Origin: Pseudomonas sp. DC1.2
GTDB taxonomy: Bacteria > Pseudomonadota > Gammaproteobacteria > Pseudomonadales > Pseudomonadaceae
Length of the DNA: 64,000 nt
Reading direction: 5' to 3'
NCBI RefSeq assembly: GCF_034351645.1
Contig: NZ_CP133782.1
Span: 3,787,001 to 3,851,000 of the forward strand
Part shown: one piece after another, positions 26,001 to 35,174 of the stretch
How the letters are laid out: every line of letters begins with the position of its first letter
How positions within the stretch are numbered: position 1 is the stretch's first letter
Made by a program: the position numbers and the translations under genes
Notes under the pieces: model-generated
What the model was told of the DNA's origin: nothing
Database searches by the model: none
Seen by the model: the letters and a program-made list of their open reading frames with translations, nothing else

Positions 26001-26657
26001 CTACCGGCTAGAGACCCGGTAGACCCGCTCCTCAAGCCGAGTCACCCCACCCTGCAAAAACTTCGGACTCTGGGCAAGAATGTCCTGATCTTCCAGAATC
26101 TTCAGTGTCCACGATTTGCCAAACAACCGTCGCACGTCCTCATCAAGCACAGCAAACGGCGGCCCCTCGATTTGCGTCTGATCGTAGTCCATCGTAATCA
26201 GCAACCCTAGGGAGTCCTGCGGCAGGATTCGCTTGAGATGCTCGGCATACTGCTCACGCATCGTCGGCGGCAAGGCGATTAACGCGGCGCGGTCGTACAC
26301 CGCACTGCAATCGGCAACATCGCCAGCAGTCAAAGCAAAGAAATCACCGCACCAAATTTCGATCGACCCTGCCCGATAGACAGTAAAGGGACCTTGGTCG
26401 CTGACGTTTGGGTCAAATTGATGCTCGCGGAAAAAGTCCTCCACCGCTTTTTCCGACAGTTCGACACCCAGCACCTCATGCCCGCATTGCGCCAGCCACA
26501 AAAGATCGAGGCTCTTCCCGCACAAAGGCACCAGTACTCGAGCACCCTGATCCAGACCCAGCTGCGGCCAGTAGCGTTGCAGATATGGATTAACTTCAGG
26601 CAGGTGGAAGCCGATCTGATTCGTCGTCCACCGTTTGTGCCAAAACTCCGGCTGCAT
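26001..26657 (-). CDS. tpm: Thiopurine S-methyltransferase
   Basis: A 218-residue SAM-dependent methyltransferase. Pseudomonad Tpm proteins methylate thiopurines and also selenite and tellurite compounds, giving volatile methylated forms. Family motifs are visible: [14 protein letters not shown] at the N-terminus, [17 protein letters not shown] for SAM binding, and [14 protein letters not shown] 26657 with agga upstream fits the family; the frame from 26681 adds eight unlikely residues. In P. aeruginosa tpm lies near htpX, so the IS has come between old neighbours. Confidence 0.92.
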   Translation of the reverse strand: MQPEFWHKRWTTNQIGFHLPEVNPYLQRYWPQLGLDQGARVLVPLCGKSLDLLWLAQCGHEVLGVELSEKAVEDFFREHQFDPNVSDQGPFTVYRAGSIEIWCGDFFALTAGDVADCSAVYDRAALIALPPTMREQYAEHLKRILPQDSLGLLITMDYDQTQIEGPPFAVLDEDVRRLFGKSWTLKILEDQDILAQSPKFLQGGVTRLEERVYRVSSR

Positions 26658-26759
26658 AAATAATCCTAAAAATTCGATCAAAAGACGCTAAAACTTATAT
26701 TAGATTTAGATCAATGATCTGACTGAAGATGGCGCCATCTTACTCTCAGGAGCGCATTC

Positions 26760-27527
26760 ATGTTCCCCAGCCTGTACATCTCTCATGGTTCTCCCATGTT
26801 GGCACTTGAACCTGGTGCCAGTGGTCCGGCCCTGACGAGCATTGCCGCCCACCTGCCGACACCCAAAGCCATCGTGGTGGTGTCCGCGCACTGGGAAAGC
26901 GACGAACTGTTGGTCAGTGGCAATCCTCAACCACAAACCTGGCACGACTTCGGCGGGTTCCCGCAGGCCCTGTTTGACGTGCAGTACCCCGCGCCAGGCG
27001 ACCCACAACTGGCGGCCAGGATCGTCGAACTACTAAAAATTGAAGGCCTGCCCGCACGCATTGACGCCAAGCGTCCCTTCGATCACGGGGCTTGGGTGCC
27101 CTTGTCGTTGATGTACCCGAAGGCCGACATCCCGGTCGTGCAAGTCTCACTGCCCACCCGGGGCGGCCCAGCCCTGCAAACTCGTGTTGGCCATGCACTG
27201 GCCGGCCTGCGCGCACAAGGCGTGCTGCTGATCGGCTCCGGCAGTATCACTCACAACCTGCGCGAACTGAACTGGCACGCAGGCACAGAAAGCGTCGAAC
27301 CCTGGGCCAAGGCGTTTCGCGACTGGATGATTGAAAAACTCGCTGCCAATGATGAAGCCGCGCTGCACGACTATCGCCAGCAAGCGCCAAATGCCGTGCG
27401 CAACCACCCAAGCGATGAGCATTTGCTGCCGCTGTACTTTGCCAGAGGCGCCGGAGGCGAGTTCAGCATTGCCCATCAGGGGTTCACGATGGGCGCCTTG
27501 GGCATGGACATTTATCGTTTTGGCTAG
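26760..27527 (+). CDS. LigB-type extradiol dioxygenase (YgiD/DODA-like)
   Basis: A 255-residue class III extradiol ring-cleavage enzyme of the YgiD / 4,5-DOPA dioxygenase group. The metal and catalytic histidines are visible in YISHGSP, VSAHWES, PFDHGAWVPL and GSGSITHNLR. E. coli YgiD opens the catechol ring of DOPA; the natural substrate here is unknown. ATG 26760 is preceded by caggag. It is divergent from tpm. Confidence 0.9.
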   Translation: MFPSLYISHGSPMLALEPGASGPALTSIAAHLPTPKAIVVVSAHWESDELLVSGNPQPQTWHDFGGFPQALFDVQYPAPGDPQLAARIVELLKIEGLPARIDAKRPFDHGAWVPLSLMYPKADIPVVQVSLPTRGGPALQTRVGHALAGLRAQGVLLIGSGSITHNLRELNWHAGTESVEPWAKAFRDWMIEKLAANDEAALHDYRQQAPNAVRNHPSDEHLLPLYFARGAGGEFSIAHQGFTMGALGMDIYRFG

Positions 27528-27584
27528 CGTGTAGGCGCGAGCCGCGCCCCGCCCTCCTCAAGACCAGCCATAAACAGCAGGCAT

Positions 27585-27615
27585 AAAAAATCCCCGAACC
27601 AGTCGGGGATTTTTT
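27585..27615. terminator. Bidirectional terminator between dioxygenase and deaD
   Basis: AAAAAATCCCCGA and TCGGGGATTTTTT form a 13-bp stem around a five-base loop. The genes on either side converge on it, so it serves both. Confidence 0.9.
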
Positions 27616-27643
27616 ATGTTCGATCAATCAGCTCGAGAGCGGA

Positions 27644-29317
27644 TTAATCTTCGCGATAGCGACGCAGCTTCAACTGCTTACCAGCAACGCGAGTGTCCTT
27701 CAGTTTGGTCAGGAGTTTTTCCAGACCATCTTCCGGCAGCTCGACGAGACTGAAGCTGTCACGTACCTGGATGCGACCGATTGCTTCGCGAGCCAGGCCA
27801 CCCTCGTTGAGGATAGCGCCCAGCAGGTTCTTGGCAGCGATACCATCACGCGCGCCCAGCGCGGTACGGCAACGAGCACGACCTTCAGCCAATGCAACCG
27901 GAGCACGACGCTCACGATCACCACGGTCCGGACGATCACCGGTACGCTCTGGACGATCGCCACGCGGTGCGTTGTTCGGCACCAGTGGACGTTCTTTCTC
28001 GATCGCAGCCAGGGTCAACGCCTGAGCGTTGGTTGCCTTGCGCAGCAGAGCAGCGGCCAGCGCACGTGGGGTGCAACCGATATCGGCGGTCAGGCGATCC
28101 AGCAGATCACCGTGAGTCGACTCGGCGTCAGCCACCAGCGGCGACAGGCTGTTGGTCAATTTCTTGATGCGAGCATCGAGAACAGCTTGAGCGTCCGGCA
28201 GGCGAACTTCAGCAACCTTTTGACCGGTTACACGCTCGATCACTTGCAGCATGCGACGCTCACGCGGAGTCACCAGCAGCAACGCACGGCCTTCGCGACC
28301 GGCACGGCCGGTACGGCCGATACGGTGAACGTAGGACTCTGGGTCGTATGGCATGTCAACGTTGAACACGTGAGTGATACGCGGAACATCCAGACCACGA
28401 GCGGCTACGTCGGTCGCTACAACGATGTCCAGACGGCCATCCTTGAGGGATTCGATCACGCGCTCACGTTGGTTCTGAGCAATGTCACCGTTCAGCGCAG
28501 CAGCTTTGTAGCCTTTGGCTTCAAGGGCACTGGCCAGGTCCAGGGTCGCTTGCTTGGTACGCACGAACATGATCAGGGCGTCGAAGTCTTCGACTTCCAG
28601 CAGGCTCAATACAGCCGAGGTCTTCTGGTCAGCGTGAACCAACAGGTGAGCCTGTTCGATCGCGGTAACGGTCTGAGTCTTGGTCTGAATCTTCACGTGC
28701 TGCGGATCACGCAGGTGACGCTCGGCAATGGCACGGATCGACTGCGGCAAGGTCGCCGAGAACAATACGGTCTGACGGGTTGCAGGCAACGACTTGAAGA
28801 TAACTTCCAGGTCGTCCATGAAACCGAGTTTGAGCATTTCGTCCGCTTCGTCGAGAACCAGGTGGTTCACGGTAGCCAGGACTTTTTCGTCGCGACGCAG
28901 GTGGTCGCACAGACGACCCGGAGTGGCGACAACAATCTGTGCGCCATTACGGATTGCTTTCAGTTGTGGACCCATAGGGGCGCCGCCGTAAACGGCCACA
29001 ACGGTAACGCCCGGCATTTGCTTGGCGTAGGTTTCGAAAGCGGTTGCTACTTGCAGCGCCAACTCACGGGTTGGCGCCAGGATCAGGGCTTGCGGCTCGC
29101 GCTTAGCAGGATCGATGCGATGCAGGATTGGCAGGGCAAATGCGGCGGTTTTACCGGTACCGGTTTGCGCCTGGCCAATCATGTCGTGGCCGGCCATGAT
29201 GATCGGGATCGATTGATGCTGAATAGCCGAAGGCTCTTCGTAGCCAGTCGCGATGACGGCTGCAAGGATATTCGGATTAAGATTAAAAGCGGCGAAGCCG
29301 CCGGTTTCCTGGGTCAT
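27644..29317 (-). CDS. deaD: DEAD-box ATP-dependent RNA helicase (DeaD/CsdA-like)
   Basis: The 557-residue helicase works in ribosome assembly and RNA turnover, most importantly in the cold. Helicase motifs are in order: AIQHQSIP (Q), AQTGTGKT (I), PTRELA (Ia), DEAD (II), SAT (III), ARGLDVP (V) and HRIGRTGRAGR (VI). A linker rich in RGDRPERTGDR repeats precedes a C-terminal DbpA-type RNA-binding domain (about 480-553). ATG 29317 gives the family start MTQETGGFAAF. A long upstream gap suggests a structured cold-shock leader. Confidence 0.93.
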   Translation of the reverse strand: MTQETGGFAAFNLNPNILAAVIATGYEEPSAIQHQSIPIIMAGHDMIGQAQTGTGKTAAFALPILHRIDPAKREPQALILAPTRELALQVATAFETYAKQMPGVTVVAVYGGAPMGPQLKAIRNGAQIVVATPGRLCDHLRRDEKVLATVNHLVLDEADEMLKLGFMDDLEVIFKSLPATRQTVLFSATLPQSIRAIAERHLRDPQHVKIQTKTQTVTAIEQAHLLVHADQKTSAVLSLLEVEDFDALIMFVRTKQATLDLASALEAKGYKAAALNGDIAQNQRERVIESLKDGRLDIVVATDVAARGLDVPRITHVFNVDMPYDPESYVHRIGRTGRAGREGRALLLVTPRERRMLQVIERVTGQKVAEVRLPDAQAVLDARIKKLTNSLSPLVADAESTHGDLLDRLTADIGCTPRALAAALLRKATNAQALTLAAIEKERPLVPNNAPRGDRPERTGDRPDRGDRERRAPVALAEGRARCRTALGARDGIAAKNLLGAILNEGGLAREAIGRIQVRDSFSLVELPEDGLEKLLTKLKDTRVAGKQLKLRRYRED

Positions 29318-29738
29318 GGGTCTGCCTCTAAGTGCATCCGCAAAGACCCATGCTCCAAAGCTGCGCATGCCGTGTAAGACTCAAGAGTCGCCCTGGCTGC
29401 TTTGTCGGCGGGGATTTGCGAAAACGAATGAATGAAAAAGATTCGTCAAGGAAGAGTCCGCTGTACGGACATGCAGCCGAAGCTGACTTCGGGGAATTGC
29501 GCTACCTAAACGCGGCCCGGTTAAAGGCCGGCGCGCACTATACCGGAATTCGGCCAAAAAGGGAGCATTATTTGTCGGAAAACTGACGCATACACCGTTA
29601 TGTCACAGGCTTTGCGGATATTCGTGCAACGGTCTATTTTTCAAAGGCCCGGCCCTGTTGGGGATGGCGCTAAAACGGTTCACCCTGGTGAAGCAGACCT
29701 TCGGTCTGACACACCCTTCCCGCCCGAGGAAACGCCCC
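29318..29738. other. deaD leader and intergenic region
   Basis: These 421 bases contain the upstream regions of two divergent genes. On the minus strand a TATAGT -10 box at 29537-29542 would give a deaD leader of about 200 nt, long enough for cold-shock control; no good -35 was found. On the plus strand the crotonase Shine-Dalgarno gagga precedes 29739. Nothing coding is convincing. Confidence 0.4.
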
Positions 29739-30530
29739 ATGACTCAGCCCGTTTCCAGTCGCGTCAGCCGAGAACGACGCGGTCACGTCCTGTTGATCGG
29801 ACTCGATCGAGTTGCCAAGCGCAACGCGTTCGACCTTGATCTGCTCAACGAACTGAGCCTTGCCTATGGCGAGTTCGAAGCAGATACCGAGGCGCGGGTA
29901 GCGGTCGTGTTCGGGCACGGCGAGCACTTCACCGCCGGGCTCGATCTGATCAACACCAGCGCGGCCCTGGCTCAGGGTTGGCAAGCGCCACCCGGTGGCT
30001 GTGATCCGTGGGGGGTATTGGCCGGCCCCAGGGTCAGCAAACCGGTGATCGTCGCCGCGCAGGGTTACTGCCTGACCATCGGCATCGAGCTGATGCTGGC
30101 CGCCGACATCAACCTGTGCGCCAGCAACACCCGCTTTGCCCAAATGGAAGTGCAACGCGGTATTTTTCCGTTCGGCGGCGCCACGCTACGGCTGCACCAA
30201 GTAGCCGGCTGGGGCAATGCCATGCGCTGGCTGCTAACCGGCGATGAGTTCGATGCCCATGACGCGCTGCACCTGGGACTGGTGCAGGAAGTCATGGCCA
30301 GCGAGGATTTGCTGCCGAGGGCGATTGAGCTGGCGCAGCGAATCGCCCGACAGGCGCCACTGGGCGTACAGGCGACGCTGATGTCTGCAAGGCAGGCGCG
30401 TTATGAAGGGGAAACAGCGGCAGCGCAGGCATTGCCGCCGCTGGTGAAAAAGTTGCTGGCCAGTGAAGATGCCAAGGAAGGAGTTCGTTCAATGGTCGAA
30501 AAGCGCCCCGGTGTTTTCAAAGGTCTTTGA
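29739..30530 (+). CDS. Enoyl-CoA hydratase/isomerase (crotonase) family protein
   Basis: A 263-residue crotonase-fold protein. The first oxyanion-hole segment is in EHFTAGLDLINT and the second in AAQGYCLTIGIELMLAAD. The usual catalytic Glu of hydratases at the start of the helix is replaced by Phe/Gly context (RGIFPFGGATLR), so the reaction may not be hydration. The start at 29739 follows gagga; the frame from 29658 is longer but lacks a Shine-Dalgarno. The downstream neighbour converges. Confidence 0.87.
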   Translation: MTQPVSSRVSRERRGHVLLIGLDRVAKRNAFDLDLLNELSLAYGEFEADTEARVAVVFGHGEHFTAGLDLINTSAALAQGWQAPPGGCDPWGVLAGPRVSKPVIVAAQGYCLTIGIELMLAADINLCASNTRFAQMEVQRGIFPFGGATLRLHQVAGWGNAMRWLLTGDEFDAHDALHLGLVQEVMASEDLLPRAIELAQRIARQAPLGVQATLMSARQARYEGETAAAQALPPLVKKLLASEDAKEGVRSMVEKRPGVFKGL

Positions 30531-30584
30531 CTTGGGTGCGGGCTTTATAAAGCTATTGCAAGCAGGCTCGCAACGCGACAACGC

Positions 30585-31340
30585 CTATGTCGCCGGCCGG
30601 ATTGCCTTGATCAGCGACTGCAACGAATACCCTAACTGCGGCGCCAGCCCTTCGGCCCGAGTAATCAGGCCCTCCATGTTCAGCTCCTGATCCAGCTCCG
30701 ACGGCACGATCAGGATTACGTTGCCCTCCTTCACCGGCAGCTCCCAGTAATGCCGGTGATAAAGGCCACGAAACAACGCAGCACCCAACGGTTTGCCATC
30801 GTCGGTGGCCCACTGATTGATCACCAGCCAGCCACCCGGATTCAAGCGTTTCTGGCAGTCGCCAAGAAAACGCCAGGCCAAGTGCCCGACACCCGGACCG
30901 ACGTCGGTATAAAGGTCGACAAAAATGAGGTCCGCAGGCTCAGCCGTTTCCAGCAGCTCCAACGCGTCGCCAATCCGGATATACAGTCGCGGATCGTCAT
31001 CCAGCCCCAGGTATTCGATGGCCAGGCGCGGTACGTCGGGGCGCAGCTCAATGGCCTCGACGTCGTCCAGTGGCAGAAACTTAAGGCATGCCTGGGTCAG
31101 GGTGCCGGCACCCAACCCCAGAAACAAAGCGCTCTCCGGCTGCTCATGGCACAACGCACCAATCAACATAGCGCGGGTGTAGTCGTACTCCAGCCAGCTC
31201 GGATCAGCGGTGAAAACGCAGCTTTGCTCAATGGCATCGCCGAATTCGAGAAAACGATAATCGGCCACTTCCAGCACGCGAATCACCCCGAACTCATCCT
31301 GTACCTCGGCGAGCAGATGCTCGACGCGCTCCTCAGTCAT
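30585..31340 (-). CDS. Spermidine synthase-like methyltransferase-fold protein
   Basis: This 251-residue protein has a Rossmann-type core with the nucleotide loop ALFLGLGAGTLTQACLKFLP, the acidic AIELRPDV and the IFVDLYTD strand, as in polyamine aminopropyltransferases. The substrate-gate residues of true SpeE are not clear, so it may be a paralogue with another role. The start is ATG 31340 after a ggagaaga stretch. It is divergent from the type II DAHP synthase. Confidence 0.78.
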   Translation of the reverse strand: MTEERVEHLLAEVQDEFGVIRVLEVADYRFLEFGDAIEQSCVFTADPSWLEYDYTRAMLIGALCHEQPESALFLGLGAGTLTQACLKFLPLDDVEAIELRPDVPRLAIEYLGLDDDPRLYIRIGDALELLETAEPADLIFVDLYTDVGPGVGHLAWRFLGDCQKRLNPGGWLVINQWATDDGKPLGAALFRGLYHRHYWELPVKEGNVILIVPSELDQELNMEGLITRAEGLAPQLGYSLQSLIKAIRPAT

Positions 31341-31489
31341 TTCTTCTCCTGATGGTCACCGGGCCCGGCAACGCAATAAAACCGCTGGCCTACAGCTTAT
31401 AAGACGCGATTGTCCGCGAAGCGACGGGAACAGGTCACGCACTAATTGCTGATAACATGGCCGCCCGTGCGTAAACCCTAGAGACCGTG

Positions 31490-32836
31490 ATGAACCAACC
31501 CTGGAGCCCTGACAGCTGGCGCGCCCTGCCGATCCAGCAGCAACCCCATTACCCAGACGCGGCCAAGTTGCTGCAAGTCGAGCAAACCCTGGCCAGCTAT
31601 CCGCCGCTAGTGTTTGCCGGCGAAGCCCGGGAGTTGCGCCGTCAATTTGCCGAAGTGACCCAGGGGCGCGCGTTTCTGTTGCAGGGCGGCGACTGCGCCG
31701 AAAGCTTCGCTGAGTTCTCCGCCGCGAAAATCCGCGACACCTTTAAGGTGCTGCTGCAAATGGCGATTGTCATGACCTTTGCCGCCGGTTGCCCAGTGGT
31801 CAAGGTCGGCCGCATGGCCGGTCAGTTCGCCAAACCGCGTTCGGCCAATGACGAAACCATCGGCGGCGTGACCCTGCCGGCCTATCGCGGTGACATCGTC
31901 AACGGCATCGGTTTCGACGAAAAAAGCCGCGTGCCCGACCCGGAGCGCCTGTTGCAGTCGTATCACCAGTCCACCGCCACGCTGAACCTGTTGCGTGCTT
32001 TCGCCCAAGGCGGCTTTGCCGACTTGCACCAAGTGCATAAGTGGAACCTCGATTTCATCGCCAACTCAGCCCTGGCCGAGAAGTACAGCCACCTGGCTGA
32101 TCGCATCGATGAAACCCTGGCCTTCATGCGCGCCTGCGGCATGGACAGCTCGCCACAACTGCGCGAAACCAGTTTCTTCACTGCCCATGAAGCGCTGCTG
32201 CTTAACTACGAAGAAGCCTTCGTGCGCCGCGACAGCCTGACCAACGATTACTACGACTGCTCGGCCCACATGCTGTGGATCGGCGACCGTACCCGTCAAT
32301 TGGACGGCGCTCACGTCGAATTCTTGCGCGGGGTAAACAACCCAATCGGGGTCAAGGTCGGCCCGAGCATGAACCCTGACGACCTGATTCGTCTGATCGA
32401 CGCACTCAACCCGGATAACGATCCGGGTCGCTTGAACCTGATCGCGCGAATGGGCGCGAACAAGGTCGGGGATCACCTGCCTGCATTGATCCGAGCCGTG
32501 CAGCGCGAAGGTAAGCAAGTGCTGTGGAGTTGCGACCCGATGCACGGTAATACCATCAAGGCCAGCAGTGGCTACAAGACGCGCGACTTCGCGCAGATCC
32601 TGGGTGAGGTGAAGCAATTCTTCCAGGTTCACGAGGCTGAATGCACATACGCCGGGGGCATCCACATCGAAATGACCGGGCAGAACGTCACCGAATGCAT
32701 CGGTGGGGCACGACCGATCACCGAGGATGGCTTGTCGGATCGTTATCACACCCATTGCGACCCACGCATGAATGCCGATCAGTCGCTGGAGCTGGCGTTT
32801 TTGATTGCTGAAACCTTGAAGCAGGTCAGGCGCTAA
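31490..32836 (+). CDS. Class II (plant-type) DAHP synthase
   Basis: The enzyme makes 3-deoxy-D-arabino-heptulosonate 7-phosphate from PEP and erythrose 4-phosphate, the first step of the shikimate pathway. At 448 residues it has the type II signatures [46 protein letters not shown] and [12 protein letters not shown] 31487 and ATG 31490 are adjacent; ATG is the simpler start. A second, unrelated type I enzyme is encoded at 45851, so the cell has both forms. Confidence 0.95.
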   Translation: MNQPWSPDSWRALPIQQQPHYPDAAKLLQVEQTLASYPPLVFAGEARELRRQFAEVTQGRAFLLQGGDCAESFAEFSAAKIRDTFKVLLQMAIVMTFAAGCPVVKVGRMAGQFAKPRSANDETIGGVTLPAYRGDIVNGIGFDEKSRVPDPERLLQSYHQSTATLNLLRAFAQGGFADLHQVHKWNLDFIANSALAEKYSHLADRIDETLAFMRACGMDSSPQLRETSFFTAHEALLLNYEEAFVRRDSLTNDYYDCSAHMLWIGDRTRQLDGAHVEFLRGVNNPIGVKVGPSMNPDDLIRLIDALNPDNDPGRLNLIARMGANKVGDHLPALIRAVQREGKQVLWSCDPMHGNTIKASSGYKTRDFAQILGEVKQFFQVHEAECTYAGGIHIEMTGQNVTECIGGARPITEDGLSDRYHTHCDPRMNADQSLELAFLIAETLKQVRR

Positions 32837-32850
32837 ATCTCATCGACTGC

Positions 32851-32918
32851 CTCGCGGGCAAGCCCGCTCTCACATTGGAATGCGTTCCGATGTGAGAGCG
32901 GGCGTGCCCCCGCTAGCA
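32851..32918. repeat. REP-type inverted repeat pair (REPIN-like)
   Basis: GCGGGCAAGCCCGCTCTCAC is followed by its inverse after a short spacer; CCCGCTCTCACAT (32863-32875) pairs perfectly with ATGTGAGAGCGGG (32890-32902). The core resembles the scattered REP elements of fluorescent pseudomonads. It lies 15 bases after the DAHP synthase stop and can form a long cruciform. Confidence 0.75.
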
Positions 32919-33160
32919 TCAACTCAATCACCACCCATCTTGCGTGGCACTTTTTCAGGGCCACAACGAGCTAAATGCTGATAACTGATCGATCAGCCGG
33001 TTTGATTGTCGATGGCGGCTGGCGCCCATTAAATCCTTGGGCGACCAGCGCCAAACGCCGTGCTTGCGTGAGGCAAAAAGACGTCATTGCGCGCATGAGC
33101 ATCTCCTCATCTGCTCGCAACCTGTCTCACCGGGAAAGGCTTTGTGTAGCGGTGGCCCCC
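32919..33160. other. Gap between REP repeat and DUF1127 gene
   Basis: About 240 bases downstream of two convergent genes. I see no hairpin with a T run and no coding frame that avoids overlapping the DUF1127 gene. Confidence 0.35.
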
Positions 33161-33379
33161 TCATTTATGAATCGGATCGTCCCAAAACGGCCTGATCGAC
33201 TCCTGCTCCACATCGGCTCGGCTCACACCGATGTCTTTCAGCGCTTCATCACTCAAGCTCGCCAGCAGCTCACGTTCGCGGTGAAGTTCGTACCAGCGAC
33301 CAAACTTGTGCAGCAGATCGGACACCGCGTGAATCGAGAACCTGTCTTCCGTTGCTGGCTGATTTTGACCTTTCATCAT
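33161..33379 (-). CDS. DUF1127-family small protein
   Basis: The 72-residue protein ends in the DUF1127 pattern ELLASLSDEALKDIGVSRAD, an Arg-rich helical family linked elsewhere to RNA turnover and to phosphate and stress responses. ATG 33379 follows ggaggg. It is divergent from the LysR gene at 33471 with 91 bases between, and such LysR genes often control the divergent neighbour. Confidence 0.85.
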   Translation of the reverse strand: MMKGQNQPATEDRFSIHAVSDLLHKFGRWYELHRERELLASLSDEALKDIGVSRADVEQESIRPFWDDPIHK

Positions 33380-33470
33380 TTACCCTCCGTTGGAATGGCT
33401 CAAGTCTCGCGCCGCGGCTATGATCAATCCAACGAATGTTTCTGATACCACGCATCTCGGAGATTGATGA

Positions 33471-34325
33471 ATGTCCGCCTACCCCAGTATCGACACCGAT
33501 GTGCTACGCACCTTTGTTGCCATCGCCGATCAGGGCGGTTTCACCCGTGCCGGAGAAATGGTCAACCGCACGCAGTCGGCGGTCAGCATGCAGATGAAAC
33601 GCCTGGAAGAAGATGTTTTGCAGCGACAACTGTTCGAACGGAGCGGGCGCCAGGTCAAACTCACGGCCGAAGGGCAGGTACTACTGGGCTATGCACGGCG
33701 CATCCTCAAACTTCACAGCGAAGTCTTCAATACACTGCGCGAGCCGCACATGGTCGGCACCGTGCGCATTGGGACGCCTGATGATTACGTTATGCGCTTT
33801 TTGCCGGGCATTCTGTCGCGTTTTGCGAAGTTCTACCCGCTGATCCAGATCGAAGTTCACTGCGAATCGACCAAACAGTTGTTACAGCGCCAGGACCTGG
33901 ACTTGTCCATCGTCACCCGCGAACCCGGCACCGAAATAGGCCAGTTGCTGCGCAAAGAGCGCTTCGTCTGGGCCGAGGCGCAATGTTTCAGCGCTCACGA
34001 GCAAACGCCATTGCCCTTGGCAATGTTCAACAGTGACTGTTTCTGTCGGCAGTGGGCCTGCAATGCCCTTGATGCCATGGGCCGCGATTACCGCATCGCC
34101 TACAACAGCACGAGCCTGTCCGCATTGATGGCCGTGGTCAGCGCCGGCCTGGCCGTCACCGCGCAACTGGAAAGCCTGATCACTGCGGACATGCGCATCC
34201 TTGGCGCCGCCGAAGACCTGCCGTTGCTGCCAGAAGCTTGCATCATGCTGGTGCGCAATCTGAACAACCCCTCCCCGATTACGGAATGCCTGGCAGAGCA
34301 CATCGTCGAAGGTTTCAAACTTTAA
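33471..34325 (+). CDS. LysR-family transcriptional regulator (LrhA/HexA-like)
   Basis: A 284-residue regulator. The N-terminal helix-turn-helix is in IDTDVLRTFVAIADQGGFTR and RTQSAVSMQMKRLEED, and the substrate-binding-like domain runs from about residue 92. The DVLRTFVAIAD-GGFTRAGE pattern resembles the LrhA/HexA/PecT group, which control motility and surface traits. ATG 33471 has cggaga upstream. The most likely local target is the divergent DUF1127 gene. Confidence 0.88.
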   Translation: MSAYPSIDTDVLRTFVAIADQGGFTRAGEMVNRTQSAVSMQMKRLEEDVLQRQLFERSGRQVKLTAEGQVLLGYARRILKLHSEVFNTLREPHMVGTVRIGTPDDYVMRFLPGILSRFAKFYPLIQIEVHCESTKQLLQRQDLDLSIVTREPGTEIGQLLRKERFVWAEAQCFSAHEQTPLPLAMFNSDCFCRQWACNALDAMGRDYRIAYNSTSLSALMAVVSAGLAVTAQLESLITADMRILGAAEDLPLLPEACIMLVRNLNNPSPITECLAEHIVEGFKL

Positions 34326-35064
34326 CGGCGAGCATGGCCGCACAAAATACCAGGAAGCCACAAAACAGCCCGCGCAACAGACGCTCCGGCATTGCGTGGG
34401 CAATTTTCACGCCCCAACTGATACTCATCAGGCCACCGATGGCCAAGGGCAGACCAATCATCCAGCTCACCTGATGGTGCAGGGCGTAAGTCGCCAGCGT
34501 GATGCTTGTACTCGGCAGCGCCAACGCCAGAGACAAACCTTGAGCCACTACCTGACTGGTGCCGAACAGGCTGGTCAGCACCGGGGTTGCCACCACCGCC
34601 CCGCCTACACCAAACAACCCGCCCATGGTGCCCGACACAGCGCCGAGTAACCCCAGCCACGGCCATGAATACTGCATCTGCGCAGACGCCGGCGCGCTGA
34701 CGATAAACATTCGCACCAGATTGTAGGCAGACAGCACCACCAGAAACGCGACAAACCCTAAGCGCATGGTTTGCGCATCAACGCCCACCGCCCAGGTTGA
34801 ACCGATCCAGGCAAAGCAAAACCCCATCGAGGCCAGCGGCAGCGCATGGCGTAGCTCGATGCGGTTGCGCTGGTGATAGCGCCACAACGCCAGCATCACG
34901 TTGGGCACCACCATCACCAGCGCCGTACCTTGCGCGATCTGCTGGTCAAGCCCAAACAACACGCCAAGCAGCGGAATGGCAATCAGGCCGCCGCCGATGC
35001 CGAACAGTCCGCCCATGGTTCCGAGGGCAACGCCAAAAACCAGATAGATCAAAAACTCAATCAC
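34315..35064 (-). CDS. TauE/SafE-family membrane exporter
   Basis: A 249-residue inner-membrane protein of the sulfite/sulfonate exporter superfamily with about eight hydrophobic helices. The internal duplication typical of the family is obvious: GTMGGLFGIGGGLIAIP near residue 15 and GTMGGLFGVGGAVVATP near 140. GTG 35064 (gtgattgagttt) with an upstream ggga is preferred over the frame from 35136, which adds a basic non-membrane lead. The 3' end overlaps the convergent LysR gene by 11 bases. The substrate is unknown. Confidence 0.85.
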   Translation of the reverse strand: MIEFLIYLVFGVALGTMGGLFGIGGGLIAIPLLGVLFGLDQQIAQGTALVMVVPNVMLALWRYHQRNRIELRHALPLASMGFCFAWIGSTWAVGVDAQTMRLGFVAFLVVLSAYNLVRMFIVSAPASAQMQYSWPWLGLLGAVSGTMGGLFGVGGAVVATPVLTSLFGTSQVVAQGLSLALALPSTSITLATYALHHQVSWMIGLPLAIGGLMSISWGVKIAHAMPERLLRGLFCGFLVFCAAMLAVKV

Positions 35065-35174
35065 AGGACTATTCCCTCTAATCAGGCGACTTATCCTACG
35101 CAGTCGTGTCTGGCACGGAAACGCACAGCAACGCACAATGGCTGTGCCAACTTCGCATAGGCACTATCGAAACC

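Noticed and set aside
28112..29377. 421-codon plus-strand open frame opposite deaD
   Set aside because: It is entirely antisense to a helicase with all motifs intact; long antisense frames are common in GC-rich genes, and it shows no family motif.
32975..33445. 156-codon plus-strand frame downstream of the DAHP synthase
   Set aside because: It covers the DUF1127 gene in antisense; DUF1127 has a clear family pattern and a strong Shine-Dalgarno.
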